A stretch of DNA of 64,000 nt, taken from contig NZ_OY781939.1 of assembly GCF_963677315.1 (NCBI RefSeq), positions 2,790,001 to 2,854,000 of the forward strand, read 5' to 3'. Position numbers and translations under genes: made by a program. Below, one piece after another: positions 18,392 through 27,729 of this stretch. Numbering within the stretch: position 1 is the stretch's first letter; every line of letters begins with the position of its first letter. The notes under the pieces are model-generated. The model searched no databases. It was not told the DNA's origin and saw nothing but the letters and a program-made list of their open reading frames with translations. Source of the DNA: an uncultured Sphaerochaeta sp. Lineage in GTDB: Bacteria > Spirochaetota > Spirochaetia > Sphaerochaetales > Sphaerochaetaceae.

Positions 18392-18466
18392 ATGACCAAT
18401 TTCAAGGAAATCCTACGTTTGTATTACGGAGGATTCAGTCAGCAATCGAATGCAACCAGCCTGTGA
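18392..18466 (+). pseudogene. Remnant of an IS21-type IstA transposase (N-terminus)
   Basis: An ATG with a strong AAGGGGGG site opens a 24-codon frame reading FKEILRLYYGGFSQQS, the characteristic start of IstA (the Xre-like helix-turn-helix of IS21 transposases). It then meets a stop after a disrupted SQQS-x-AT segment. No IstB or intact remainder is present, so only a scar of an insertion sequence survives. Confidence 0.6.
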
Positions 18467-18912
18467 TGCTTCAGGATTGCCATTGCCCTCTGCATCATAC
18501 ATAAGAGCAAATAAGCGGGGATTGTAACTCCCGGTTTCAAAGGATGTCATCATCAGGGACCTGAGGAAACTCCTTCATTACAGCCAAGAAGGTATTCGTG
18601 CCCCAAGCTATATGCTTCCTGTTTTTTCATGTTGTGAAGGAACTAAAGAAATCCCGACCGGATGAGAACTGGCAGAAGGTAATAGGTTATGTTGCCTTGG
18701 GTCAAACAATCCTGGGAAGGGTTACAGCGTCTTCATAAATGCCGAGACTTGAAGGACAAGACCAACGTTCCATACATTCAGCTAAACCCTGATCGTTTTC
18801 AATTTTTCTTGTCAGCAGCTCTTGCTGGCAGGGATTGCGTAGTTCAGTGGTGGGCTTTGCTCAGGTCAAGTGGCCGGGGTGCACCGTTGAACTCAGTAGA
18901 TTGGAGACACTT
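18467..18912. other. Degraded stretch without an intact gene
   Basis: About 450 bases between the IS21 remnant and the PIN-like gene. Short frames on the plus strand read like broken coding sequence but have no recognisable domain. A tRNA-like D-arm string near 18838 has no matching T-arm. I see no functional element beyond the ribosome site of the next gene at 18903-18906. Confidence 0.4.
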
Positions 18913-19970
18913 ATGATTTACGATCAATTCGTTGAGCTGTACCTTAAAAAAATGGAGCAATTGGATAATACAGTCAGCGGTAAAACGAAAATATATTTAG
19001 AAATGAATTACTGGAATTATATGCGTGATTGTATGTTTGGCAACGAAACAGATCAAAGATATAAAAAAATATTTTCTCTTATATTGAAAGGGATCGAGTC
19101 GGGGAGGATTCTTTGTCCAGTATCATCGATTGTTTTTTTTGAAACGCTTAAGCAAAGTGGGACTGCGAATGGTTGGAAAACTGTACAAACTTTAGAGTTG
19201 TTATCGAAGAATGTTTCGACTGTTTATTATGATGTTCTACCAGGACTCACATTCTTTCTTCCATTTTCAAAAATTCTTGGTTTGGATTTACCTTTTTCAA
19301 AATGTCCTATTTGGACGCATCCCTATTTTTCTCTATCTCCGAAGGAAGATATCCGAGATCAGCTTCATCCATTAGCTAGTTTTACGGTTCAGCCTGAGCA
19401 AGTTGCTCTGAGCTTTACAGAATTTATGTGGAATATATCCATTACAAAGTTGTTTGAAGAAATTTCAAAGAAGCCAATTGATTCCCCTATTTTTGACTTT
19501 GCTCCAATTTATACGGCGAATAGTCAGCATAAAGAGGATTTTAAGTCATTTGATGAGGTGCTGAAGAAAGAAAGAGAAGGATGTTTAAATTATACGAGTC
19601 TGAAGCAAAAAACGCATTTATATATTTATGGAGACAAAGATATCCAGAAGAAAATGGAAATAGTTTGGAGAAAGCGTATATAGAGGCTTCCCACAAATTA
19701 CTTTGTGACGATTATTGTCCTACATTCATCGACATACATGCAAGGATACATGCACTTTATCGTTATGAAAATAGAATCTACAAGGAATCAAATGATATGT
19801 ATGATTTCTGGCATGCTGCTTATGCTGTATCCTGGTACGATTGTTTTTTCACAGAAAGAAAATTAGCAAATGTGCTCAAACATAGGTTAGTCAAACTAAG
19901 TGAAAGCTATGATTGTCAAGTGGAGGCTTCTCCAGAGAAAATAATCAGTTTGCTGGAAAGTATAGTTTAG
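18913..19970 (+). pseudogene. PIN-like protein gene split by a frameshift
   Basis: Translation starts at the ATG 6 bases behind GGAG. The first frame runs to 19683, but good coding pattern passes into the frame one base lower near 19565-19585, a purine-only tract, and ends at 19970. The joined protein would be about 352 residues. The N-terminus has a strand followed by an acidic residue (KIYLEMNYWNYM), a second conserved Glu in SSIVFFETLK, and a C-terminal NDMYDFWHAAYAVSWYDCFF-TE. This layout resembles PIN-like RNase domains, in which the last acidic residues close the metal site. Function is uncertain. Being in a defence island it may be an RNA-cleaving toxin or effector. The break may be true decay or a one-base sequence error. 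Confidence 0.55.
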
Positions 19971-20376
19971 CCCCCAATTTTAATACTCACTAAGGTAGAT
20001 TTTCAAACATTTCTAGTCGGAGCTAGTGAACCATTCGCAATTTTGACGGATAGAATAATCGCAATAACAGTGTAGAATTCTATTAAACATGTGTCGCATG
20101 ACAGTAAATGATGTCGTTTTCAGTGCTCTCAATAGCAATATTTACGTTACGCATCATTACGGTTTCATGCTGTTGATCGAGAATACTAAGTTTAGTGATG
20201 AATTTATTAAATATGTTTAGGAGCCAATTGCAAAATAGGTTTTCAATAACCTCGTAATGCATGAATATACAAAACCGTCACTCACACTCACACACCCCAT
20301 ATCTGCTGCTGGCCTCTCATTGATATCATAAGTAGGTAAATCTTCTTGTCCAATAATGCCTTTTATTTTTAAAACG

Positions 20377-20586
20377 TTACTTGCACAGTGTTGATAGGAA
20401 TCTGCGATATACTGCATGAATTGCGGTTTTACCCAGGTCGACCTTGTTGGCCGGGGCCTTCCACTTGTTGCCATGCTCGAAGTATTTTTCGCCCCGTTCA
20501 CGGTATTCCCTCATTTTCCTCTGCACGGTCCTGAGCGACACATTAAGTCTCACCGAGGCCCTGACCCTGTTGATCTTGCCTTCTAC
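20377..20586 (-). pseudogene. Fragment of an ISNCY-like transposase
   Basis: The minus strand reads EGKINRVRASVRLNVSLRTV, then QRKMREYRERG and HGNKWKAPANK, before a stop. This is the N-terminal helix-turn-helix of ISNCY-type transposases, in which a homeodomain-like HTH is followed by an HGN motif. There is no start codon with a ribosome site, and the catalytic DDE part is missing. Confidence 0.6.
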
Positions 20587-20657
20587 CGTTTCTTATACCA
20601 CTTGCCTTGCATGCACATCCCATACCATACCATACTGTAACCACCTGTAATTGGGTA

Positions 20658-20710
20658 GGGATTGGTTCACTAGTCGTCTAAAACAGAAGAACCAATCCCT
20701 TTTGTTTTCT
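20658..20710 (+). terminator. Strong intrinsic terminator
   Basis: GGGATTGGTTC (20658-20668) pairs perfectly with GAACCAATCCC (20689-20699), followed at once by TTTTGTTTTCTT. The 11-bp stem and T-tract indicate a rho-independent terminator on the plus strand. No intact gene precedes it, so it may have belonged to a lost gene. Confidence 0.75.
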
Positions 20711-20798
20711 TGAGGTGTGGACTATACCACAAAGGCAGGCAGGAAATCCCCTTCCTGTATCAATGTGACAAAGTCCCTTTCATTACCTTAGGACAATA

Positions 20799-21089
20799 TC
20801 ACTTCCTAATGAGATCGAATGTGATTGGAACTTCTGCTTGGATATTAAATTCCTTAGAAAAAGAGGATATAATCTTTATCCTGTTTTGAGGTTTCATCGA
20901 ACTCTAGTTGAAAAGCCCCAGGATGGTAAAAGGATCAATATCAACGATGTTGTTGTCCCGTTCCAAGGTAGAGAGGTTGATACCGGTCTCATGAAAAATA
21001 TTCTTGGTCTTTTCTATAAGATTCTGGCGATTGTTCTTATATCCCAACAACTTAACTGCACATTCCTTAATAGAACGGGACCTAATCAT
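20799..21089 (-). pseudogene. Fragment resembling the N-terminal region of a McrB-like protein
   Basis: The minus strand starts with ATG at 21089 and reads SIKECAVKLLGYKNNRQNLI, then NLSTLERDNNIVDIDPFT and ILGLFN. It meets an in-frame TAG at 20904-20906 and continues in the same frame as NRIKIISSFSKEFNIQAEVP before a second stop. The pattern resembles the segment in front of the AAA+ GTPase domain of McrB-type (type IV restriction) proteins. No AAA+ motor remains. The assignment is from memory of the pattern and is tentative. The gene is clearly dead. Confidence 0.4.
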
Positions 21090-21455
21090 ACATTTTTTCG
21101 TTCTGCATCCAATACCTCCAAACAGACATTCTTATGAGAAAAGATTCAGAACAGGAGAAGACCAATGTCAACCCAGCAATTTCTGAATATCCCCATTGGT
21201 AAGTAGAGCGCTTCAAAAAGAATTGGAATTGGGTAGCAATGCATATCGCCTTTACTGAGCTATTCTATCATGTTCTATTGCAATTTAGATATATTCCTTT
21301 GAGTAGATCTATAAAGAATGCTATATTTAGGCTTAATGTAACCCACAGCGTGGAAAATTTCTGTAAAAGTATTTATAGATAAGTGATAGAATGCAAAACA
21401 TCGCTTAGGCATTATTGAAGTATATGTATAGAATATGACTTAGGAGCAAAACTAC

Positions 21456-22958
21456 ATGATTTCAGGCGAAATAAAGAATCAGGTTAATCAAACTTGGAAT
21501 GCTTTTTGGACAGGAGGAATTTCAAACCCTTTAGAGGTCATCGAGCAGATGACCTACCTTCTCTTTATCAAGAGACTAGATGAATTGCATACAGCAATAG
21601 AAAAGAAATCCAATAGATTACAGGTAGGCATTGATAATCCAATTTTTCCCACTGGAGTTAATCCCTATTCAAAAGCAGGAAGATCCTATGAAATGCTTCG
21701 CTGGTCAAAGTTTATAAATACTGACGCCTCTACGATGTATGAAATTGTCTCAGAAGAGGTTTTTCCTTTTATTAAGAATCTACAGGACAACGGATCAACC
21801 TATTCCACACATATGAAAGATGCTCGATTTACCATTCCTAAGCCAGCATTACTAGCAAAAGTAGTTGATATGCTCGATTCCATTCCCATGGATGATAGAG
21901 ATACAAAAGGTGATTTGTACGAGTTTATGTTAGGGAAGATAGCTTCAGCTGGACAGAACGGTCAATTTAGAACTCCTCGGCATATCATAAGAATGATGGT
22001 AGAGCTTACTGCTCCCGAGCCAAATGATATTATCTGTGATCCAGCATGTGGGACTGCAGGATTTTTAGTTTCGGCAGCTGAGTACCTTCGGAATAATCAC
22101 CCTGAAATATTTATCGATGAAAAGGCTTTGAAGAAGTTCAATCGAGAAACCTTCAACGGGTTTGACTTTGATTCCACAATGCTTCGTATTGGATCGATGA
22201 ACATGCTCCTACATGGAATAGAAAATCCTGACATCCAAAATAGGGATTCCCTTTCTCAAAGCCATTCAGAGATTGAGGAGGTCTATACACTTATATTGGC
22301 TAATCCGCCATTTGCAGGATCTCTAGATTATGAAAGTTGCTCAAAAGATTTACTACAAGTGGTGAAGACCAAGAAAACAGAGTTGCTGTTTGTAGCCTTG
22401 TTTCTCAGACTCTTAAAAACTGGTGGTAGGGCTGCTGTCATCGTCCCTGATGGAGTTCTTTTTGGTTCTTCCAAAGCCCATAAGACATTGAGAAAAATTC
22501 TTGTAGAAGATCAAAAACTTGATGGTATAATTTCTATGCCATCAGGTGTGTTTAAACCGTATGCAGGAGTCTCCACCGGAATTCTTCTTTTTACAAAAAC
22601 AAATTCGGGCGGTACTGATAACGTTTGGTTTTATGATATGCAAGCTGATGGGTATTCTCTCGATGACAAACGGAATGAGCTTGATGGGAAAAAACATGAG
22701 AACAATAATATCCCAGATATCATCAATAGGTGGAATAATCGAAAGGATGAAAAGGAAAGAAAGAGAACAGATCAATCGTTCTTTGTGTCTAAGCATGAAA
22801 TTGCTGAAAATGGATATGACCTTTCAATAAATCGATACAAAGAAATTGTATACGATGAAGTAGAATATGATTCTCCTCATAAGATAATAGAGGATCTGAA
22901 AGCCCTTGAAGAAGAAATAGTGAAAGGGTTGAATGCTTTAGGGGAGATATTAAAGTGA
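21456..22958 (+). CDS. hsdM: Type I restriction-modification DNA methyltransferase HsdM
   Basis: HsdM transfers a methyl group from S-adenosylmethionine to adenine N6 and also forms the core of the restriction complex. The 500-residue protein begins with the helical HsdM_N domain (about 10-145). The Rossmann methylase domain follows, with FRTPRHIIRMMV, motif I DPACGTAGFLV and the catalytic motif IV ANPPF (NPPF). The C-terminal helical tail contacts HsdS. Its TGA overlaps the hsdS GTG by 3 bases (GTGA), so translation is coupled. AGGAGC precedes the ATG. No damage is visible. Confidence 0.93.
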   Translation: MISGEIKNQVNQTWNAFWTGGISNPLEVIEQMTYLLFIKRLDELHTAIEKKSNRLQVGIDNPIFPTGVNPYSKAGRSYEMLRWSKFINTDASTMYEIVSEEVFPFIKNLQDNGSTYSTHMKDARFTIPKPALLAKVVDMLDSIPMDDRDTKGDLYEFMLGKIASAGQNGQFRTPRHIIRMMVELTAPEPNDIICDPACGTAGFLVSAAEYLRNNHPEIFIDEKALKKFNRETFNGFDFDSTMLRIGSMNMLLHGIENPDIQNRDSLSQSHSEIEEVYTLILANPPFAGSLDYESCSKDLLQVVKTKKTELLFVALFLRLLKTGGRAAVIVPDGVLFGSSKAHKTLRKILVEDQKLDGIISMPSGVFKPYAGVSTGILLFTKTNSGGTDNVWFYDMQADGYSLDDKRNELDGKKHENNNIPDIINRWNNRKDEKERKRTDQSFFVSKHEIAENGYDLSINRYKEIVYDEVEYDSPHKIIEDLKALEEEIVKGLNALGEILK

Positions 22959-24085
22959 TCAATAGTACTTCTTTAGCAAAAATCGTTCAAATCAAAAAAG
23001 GCAAAAAAGAACAAGAATCAAGCTTGTATTCTGATAATAGGAAACGTTATCTTCAAATTGAAGATTTACGAACTAATCAAAATATCAAATTTTGCACGCC
23101 AAATAATAAGTCGGTTGAGGTTTGCAATGATGATGTTCTAATAGCTTGGGATGGCGCAAATGCAGGTACTATAGGTTTTCAACTAGCTGGTATTATTGGA
23201 AGCACGCTGGCTCGTTTAAGAGTTGATACGGAAAAAGCTTACCCTCAATATCTAGGAAGATATTTGCAATTTAGATTTCCAGAGATAAGGAATAATTGTA
23301 CGGGAGCTACTATTCCCCATGTTTCTGGTCATCATCTTAGAGAATTATCTGTACCTCTTCCTCCTTTGCCAGAACAAAAACGTATAGCAACTATACTAGA
23401 TAAAGCAGATGCCCTACGTGATAAACGAAAGAAGTCCATTGCCAAACTGGAGGATCTATTACAATCAGTATTTCTTGATATGTTTGGCGAGCCATTGACT
23501 AATCCCAAAGGACCGGTGGGCACATTGGAAGAAGTTTGTAATAAGATAACTGATGGAACACATATATCTCCCAAATGGTCAACCCAGGGGGTTCCATTCC
23601 TTTTTGTAAGCAACATAAAGAATTGTGAAATTAATTTCGATACAAAGCAATTTATCCCAGATGAAGAATATTGTCGGCTGACGAAAAACAATCCTATAGA
23701 AATAGGGGATATACTCTATACAGTAGTAGGTAGCTACGGTAAGCCTGCAATGGTTCGCGATAATAGGAAATTTGCATTTCAGAGACATATTGCACATATA
23801 AAACCCAAGAAAACTATTAGCTCAGAATATCTCGAGTCAATGCTTAGTACAAAAGCTATACTTCAACAGGCTGATCAAGTGGTAACAGGGATTGCTCAGA
23901 AGACTTTGATTTTAAAAGAGTTAAGGAAACTTCGAATAATTATTCCTACTTATGATCAGCAAAAAAAATTTGTAGAGCAAAAAGAAAGTATAATGAAACA
24001 ATTATCATTGCAAAAGGCAATGAGCTATCAATCTGAAATCTTCTTTGTTGCCCTCCAACAGCGAGCTTTCAGAGGAGAATTATAG
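22955..24085 (+). CDS. hsdS: Type I restriction-modification specificity subunit HsdS
   Basis: HsdS recognises the bipartite DNA target and docks two HsdM and two HsdR subunits. The 376-residue protein has two target-recognition halves (about 1-125 and 185-345). They are separated by a long helical spacer with the conserved region LPPLPEQKRIATILDKADAL (about 128-147), and a second helical region ends the protein. It starts with GTG, overlapping the end of hsdM. The recognition sequence cannot be read from the sequence. The arrangement and length are normal, so it is expected to be active. Confidence 0.9.
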   Translation: MINSTSLAKIVQIKKGKKEQESSLYSDNRKRYLQIEDLRTNQNIKFCTPNNKSVEVCNDDVLIAWDGANAGTIGFQLAGIIGSTLARLRVDTEKAYPQYLGRYLQFRFPEIRNNCTGATIPHVSGHHLRELSVPLPPLPEQKRIATILDKADALRDKRKKSIAKLEDLLQSVFLDMFGEPLTNPKGPVGTLEEVCNKITDGTHISPKWSTQGVPFLFVSNIKNCEINFDTKQFIPDEEYCRLTKNNPIEIGDILYTVVGSYGKPAMVRDNRKFAFQRHIAHIKPKKTISSEYLESMLSTKAILQQADQVVTGIAQKTLILKELRKLRIIIPTYDQQKKFVEQKESIMKQLSLQKAMSYQSEIFFVALQQRAFRGEL

Positions 24086-24086
24086 T

Positions 24087-27000
24087 ATGAGTAACTTCAA
24101 CTTCCTCCAACAAGAATATTCTTCTCTTTATCCTCATGCAAAGAGAACAGAAGAACTTGCTTTGAAAGATCCAAGAGGAAGCTGTTTCTATGCCCGTTTG
24201 ACTCTTGAGCACACTGTTGAGTGGCTGTACGAGCATGATCGTTCACTCCGTAGACCATATGACAATCAACTTGGGGCTTTGATCCATGAGAATACTTTTC
24301 AGCAGTTGCTACCGGAATCCATATTTGCCAAGGTAAAAGCCATTCAAAGAGCGGGAAACCAAGCAGCTCATTCGAATAGAGAGATTCGTGAATTAGAGTC
24401 ACAACGAATATGTCAGGAGCTTTTCCATGTGCTCTATTGGGTAGCAAGAACTTATACATTGCTCAGTGATCCAAAAGAACTAAATGTTGAATTTAATCCA
24501 AAATTTCTGATTACACGCAAGAAGGTGAAGATCGTAAAGGCTACCACCACGTCACTCAAGAAAATTGAAGAAGCCTATAAAAAAGAGCGAGAAACACGAG
24601 ATAAGGAAGTATCTGAACGAGAAGAAATCATACAATCTCAAGCAAAAACTCTGACAGAGCGAGAAGACATCCTTGCGGAGTTGGATGAAGAACTCGCCAG
24701 AACCCGCGCAGAACTTGCCGAAGCAAAGAGTCGAAATATTAGAATTCCTGACACACATGATTACAGTGAATATGAAACAAGAAAATTGATCATTGACCAA
24801 TTACTCATAGAATCCGGGTGGTCAATTGGGAAGGATGTATCGGAAGAATTTCCCGTACAAGGAATGCCTACCCACAAAGGAGAGGGGTTCGTTGATTATG
24901 TACTATGGGGGAATAATGGTCTTCCTCTAGCAGTTGTCGAAGCAAAGAAAACAACAGTAGATCCTTATGTTGGGCAGCAGCAAGCAAAGCTTTACGCTGA
25001 TTGTCTTCAGTCAATGAAAGGACAACGTCCAATAATCTTTTTTACGAATGGTTATGAATCATGGATATGGGATGATGATAAATATCCCCCTCGAAAAATT
25101 CAGGGCTTCTACACAATCGATCAGCTACAATTACTGGTTGAGCGAAGGACTTTAAGAAAAGCATTGTATGGACAGGATGTGAATAGGAACATTGTAGACC
25201 GTCCCTACCAAATCCGTGTGATTCAATCTCTATGTGAATCCTTTGAATCTTCCCAACGTAAAGGGCTGCTGGCCATGGCCACAGGTTCTGGAAAGACGAG
25301 GACTGTGATTGCACTCGTTGATTTGCTTATGAGAAATGGATGGGTGAAGAGAGTCCTTTTCCTCGCTGATAGGGTGGCATTAGTCAATCAGGCAGTGAAC
25401 TCATTCAAAATACACCTTCCACAATCAAGCCCCGTGAACCTAGTTACAGAGAAAGATAGTATAGGTAGGGTATATGTGAGTACCTATCCCACGATGATGG
25501 GACTTATTGATCAGTTTGATGACAGTCAGAGGAAATATGGAGTTGGGTATTTTGACTTAATTGTAATTGATGAGGCTCATAGAAGCGTTTACAAGAAGTA
25601 TGGAGCAATTTTTGATTATTTTGACTCCCTTCTTGTCGGATTGACTGCAACGCCAAGGGATGAAGTGCATCACGATACTTATCGCATGTTTGATCTTGAG
25701 ACGGGTCTCCCAACTGATGCCTACAGTCTGAAAGAAGCGATTGACGATAAATACCTAGTACCCTACAAGGCTATTTCTGTCCCGTTGAAATTCCAGCGAG
25801 AAGGGATAAAATACGATGAGCTTTCTGAAGATGAAAAAGCCCAGTGGGAGGAATTGGATTGGGGGGATGAAGAAATCCCCGAAGCTGTTGATTCTTCTGC
25901 TGTTAATAAGTGGCTTTTCAATGAAGATACTGTCGATAAAGTGCTGAAGTATCTAATGGAGAATGGCCAAAAGATTGAAGCAGGCGATAAGCTCGGGAAA
26001 ACCATCATCTTTGCAAAAAATCATGATCATGCAGCTTTTATTCAAAAAAGATTTGATATTCATTACCCTCACTTGAAAGGCCATTTCGCTCGTGTAATTG
26101 ACAATAGGGTAAAATATGCACAGAGCCTTATTGACGATTTCAGCACTCCTGATAAATATCCGCAGTTAGCGATCTCCGTTGATATGCTTGATACGGGAAT
26201 TGATGTGCCTCAAATTCTGAACCTTGTATTCTTTAAAATTGTTAAATCCAAGACTAAATTTCACCAAATGATAGGAAGGGGTACGCGACTCTGTCCTGAC
26301 CTGTTTGCAAAAGGGGTTGATAAAGAATCCTTTACAATTTTCGATTTCTGTACAAATCTCGAATATTTCGGGGAGAATCCTGATGGGACAGTTGGAAACG
26401 AGGCTATTCCTTTAGCTAAGAAAAACTTCCTACATCGGCTCCAACTCATACAAGAATTACAAGAACTGTCTAAGGCAGAAGAGCTCTCTGATGAGCTAGA
26501 AAAACTAGGAGAAAGTATTCGCGATCACCTGCATAATGAAGTAAGTTCAATGAACATTTCCAACTTTATTGTCAGACCAAAGAGAAAATATGTAGAACAG
26601 TATAATACGAGAGATAGGTGGACTACTTTGTCAAATGAAGCTATTAGCGATCTTGCACATCACGTTGCCGGTCTTCCCACGGAGTTGGATGCAGAAGATA
26701 TTACTGCAAGAGTCTTTGATAATACCTGTCTCCAATTGCAACTGGCCGTTCTCCATAAGTCAACAGCATTCCTGATGCTGCAAAAACGAGTAAGAGACAT
26801 AGCATCCAATCTCGAGGAAAAAACCTCTATCCCGATGGTGAAAGCTCAGATTGAACTTATCGCCAATATACAGACTGACGAATTCTGGGAAGGAGTTACA
26901 CTCCCTTTGATTGAATCCATCAGAAGGAAGCTACGCGATTTGGTTCAATTTGTTGATAAGCAGAAGCAAAATATCGTCTATTCTGATTTTAAGGATGAGC

Positions 27001-27518
27001 TTGGTGAGTCTGTGGAGTGGGATACTTTGCCTTCAAATGTAGGAATTGATATAGAACGGTATAAAAAGAAAGTTGAAGCATACATCTTGGCTCACCGGAA
27101 TCATATCACGATTAATAAGCTCTATAGAAATGAACCATTGACTTCAACTGATTTATCTGAGCTAGAAAGATTCTTGTATGAGGCTGATGTAATTGAGGGG
27201 CGGGAGAAATTTGAAACCGCATATGGTGAGCAGCAAAATCTGAGTAGGTTCATACGAAGTCTTGTTGGATTGGATCGTGGTGCTGCTAAAAATGCATTCG
27301 GAAAGTACTTGGATGGCACTCGATTTAATGCTACTCAGATTAGGTTCATTGAGATGATTATTGATCATCTTACTAAGAATGGAGTAATGAATCCTGGAAG
27401 GCTTTATGAGCAGCCTTTCACTGGTTTCCACTATGAAGGGCTTGAAGGTGTATTTGAATCAGCGGCAGCTGGGGAGATAATTGAGATTTTACAGCTAATA
27501 AATGCTAACGCAGGTTGA
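24087..27518 (+). CDS. hsdR: Type I restriction endonuclease/translocase HsdR
   Basis: HsdR pulls DNA with ATP and cuts unmodified DNA. The ATG at 24087 follows the hsdS stop by one base, with AGAGGAG upstream; the product is 1143 residues. Residues about 1-130 are a DUF4145-like helical module (YARLTLEHTVEWLYEH), then a charged coiled coil (about 165-230). The PD-(D/E)XK nuclease core follows (VDYVLWGNNG, AVVEAKK). Next come the two RecA-like helicase lobes with MATGSGKTRT (Walker A), VIDEAHRS (DEAH), LTATPRDE and QMIGRGTRLCPD (motif VI). The C-terminal part matches the EcoEI-type HsdR tail. All motifs are present, so the three-gene system looks complete. Confidence 0.93.
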   Translation: MSNFNFLQQEYSSLYPHAKRTEELALKDPRGSCFYARLTLEHTVEWLYEHDRSLRRPYDNQLGALIHENTFQQLLPESIFAKVKAIQRAGNQAAHSNREIRELESQRICQELFHVLYWVARTYTLLSDPKELNVEFNPKFLITRKKVKIVKATTTSLKKIEEAYKKERETRDKEVSEREEIIQSQAKTLTEREDILAELDEELARTRAELAEAKSRNIRIPDTHDYSEYETRKLIIDQLLIESGWSIGKDVSEEFPVQGMPTHKGEGFVDYVLWGNNGLPLAVVEAKKTTVDPYVGQQQAKLYADCLQSMKGQRPIIFFTNGYESWIWDDDKYPPRKIQGFYTIDQLQLLVERRTLRKALYGQDVNRNIVDRPYQIRVIQSLCESFESSQRKGLLAMATGSGKTRTVIALVDLLMRNGWVKRVLFLADRVALVNQAVNSFKIHLPQSSPVNLVTEKDSIGRVYVSTYPTMMGLIDQFDDSQRKYGVGYFDLIVIDEAHRSVYKKYGAIFDYFDSLLVGLTATPRDEVHHDTYRMFDLETGLPTDAYSLKEAIDDKYLVPYKAISVPLKFQREGIKYDELSEDEKAQWEELDWGDEEIPEAVDSSAVNKWLFNEDTVDKVLKYLMENGQKIEAGDKLGKTIIFAKNHDHAAFIQKRFDIHYPHLKGHFARVIDNRVKYAQSLIDDFSTPDKYPQLAISVDMLDTGIDVPQILNLVFFKIVKSKTKFHQMIGRGTRLCPDLFAKGVDKESFTIFDFCTNLEYFGENPDGTVGNEAIPLAKKNFLHRLQLIQELQELSKAEELSDELEKLGESIRDHLHNEVSSMNISNFIVRPKRKYVEQYNTRDRWTTLSNEAISDLAHHVAGLPTELDAEDITARVFDNTCLQLQLAVLHKSTAFLMLQKRVRDIASNLEEKTSIPMVKAQIELIANIQTDEFWEGVTLPLIESIRRKLRDLVQFVDKQKQNIVYSDFKDELGESVEWDTLPSNVGIDIERYKKKVEAYILAHRNHITINKLYRNEPLTSTDLSELERFLYEADVIEGREKFETAYGEQQNLSRFIRSLVGLDRGAAKNAFGKYLDGTRFNATQIRFIEMIIDHLTKNGVMNPGRLYEQPFTGFHYEGLEGVFESAAAGEIIEILQLINANAG

Positions 27519-27729
27519 TTTGTAAATTGTTTAGATTTTTCTGACCGGTAAATTGCCTTTGGAATCGCCAATCACTCGCAGTTGACATCGGGAGGAACCC
27601 CCGTTGTTTTTGCCCGACGCCAACATTATGCAAGCCTTGGGAAACTAATAATTAGAGAAATGGATTCTTGTTTAAGCTATCATGACCATTCCAATATGTA
27701 TGGAAGAGATAAAAAGGGAAGTGTGATAA

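Noticed and set aside
18830..18900. TAGTTCAGTGGT, like a tRNA D-arm
   Set aside because: There is no acceptor stem, anticodon arm or T-arm (GTTCGA-type) in register.
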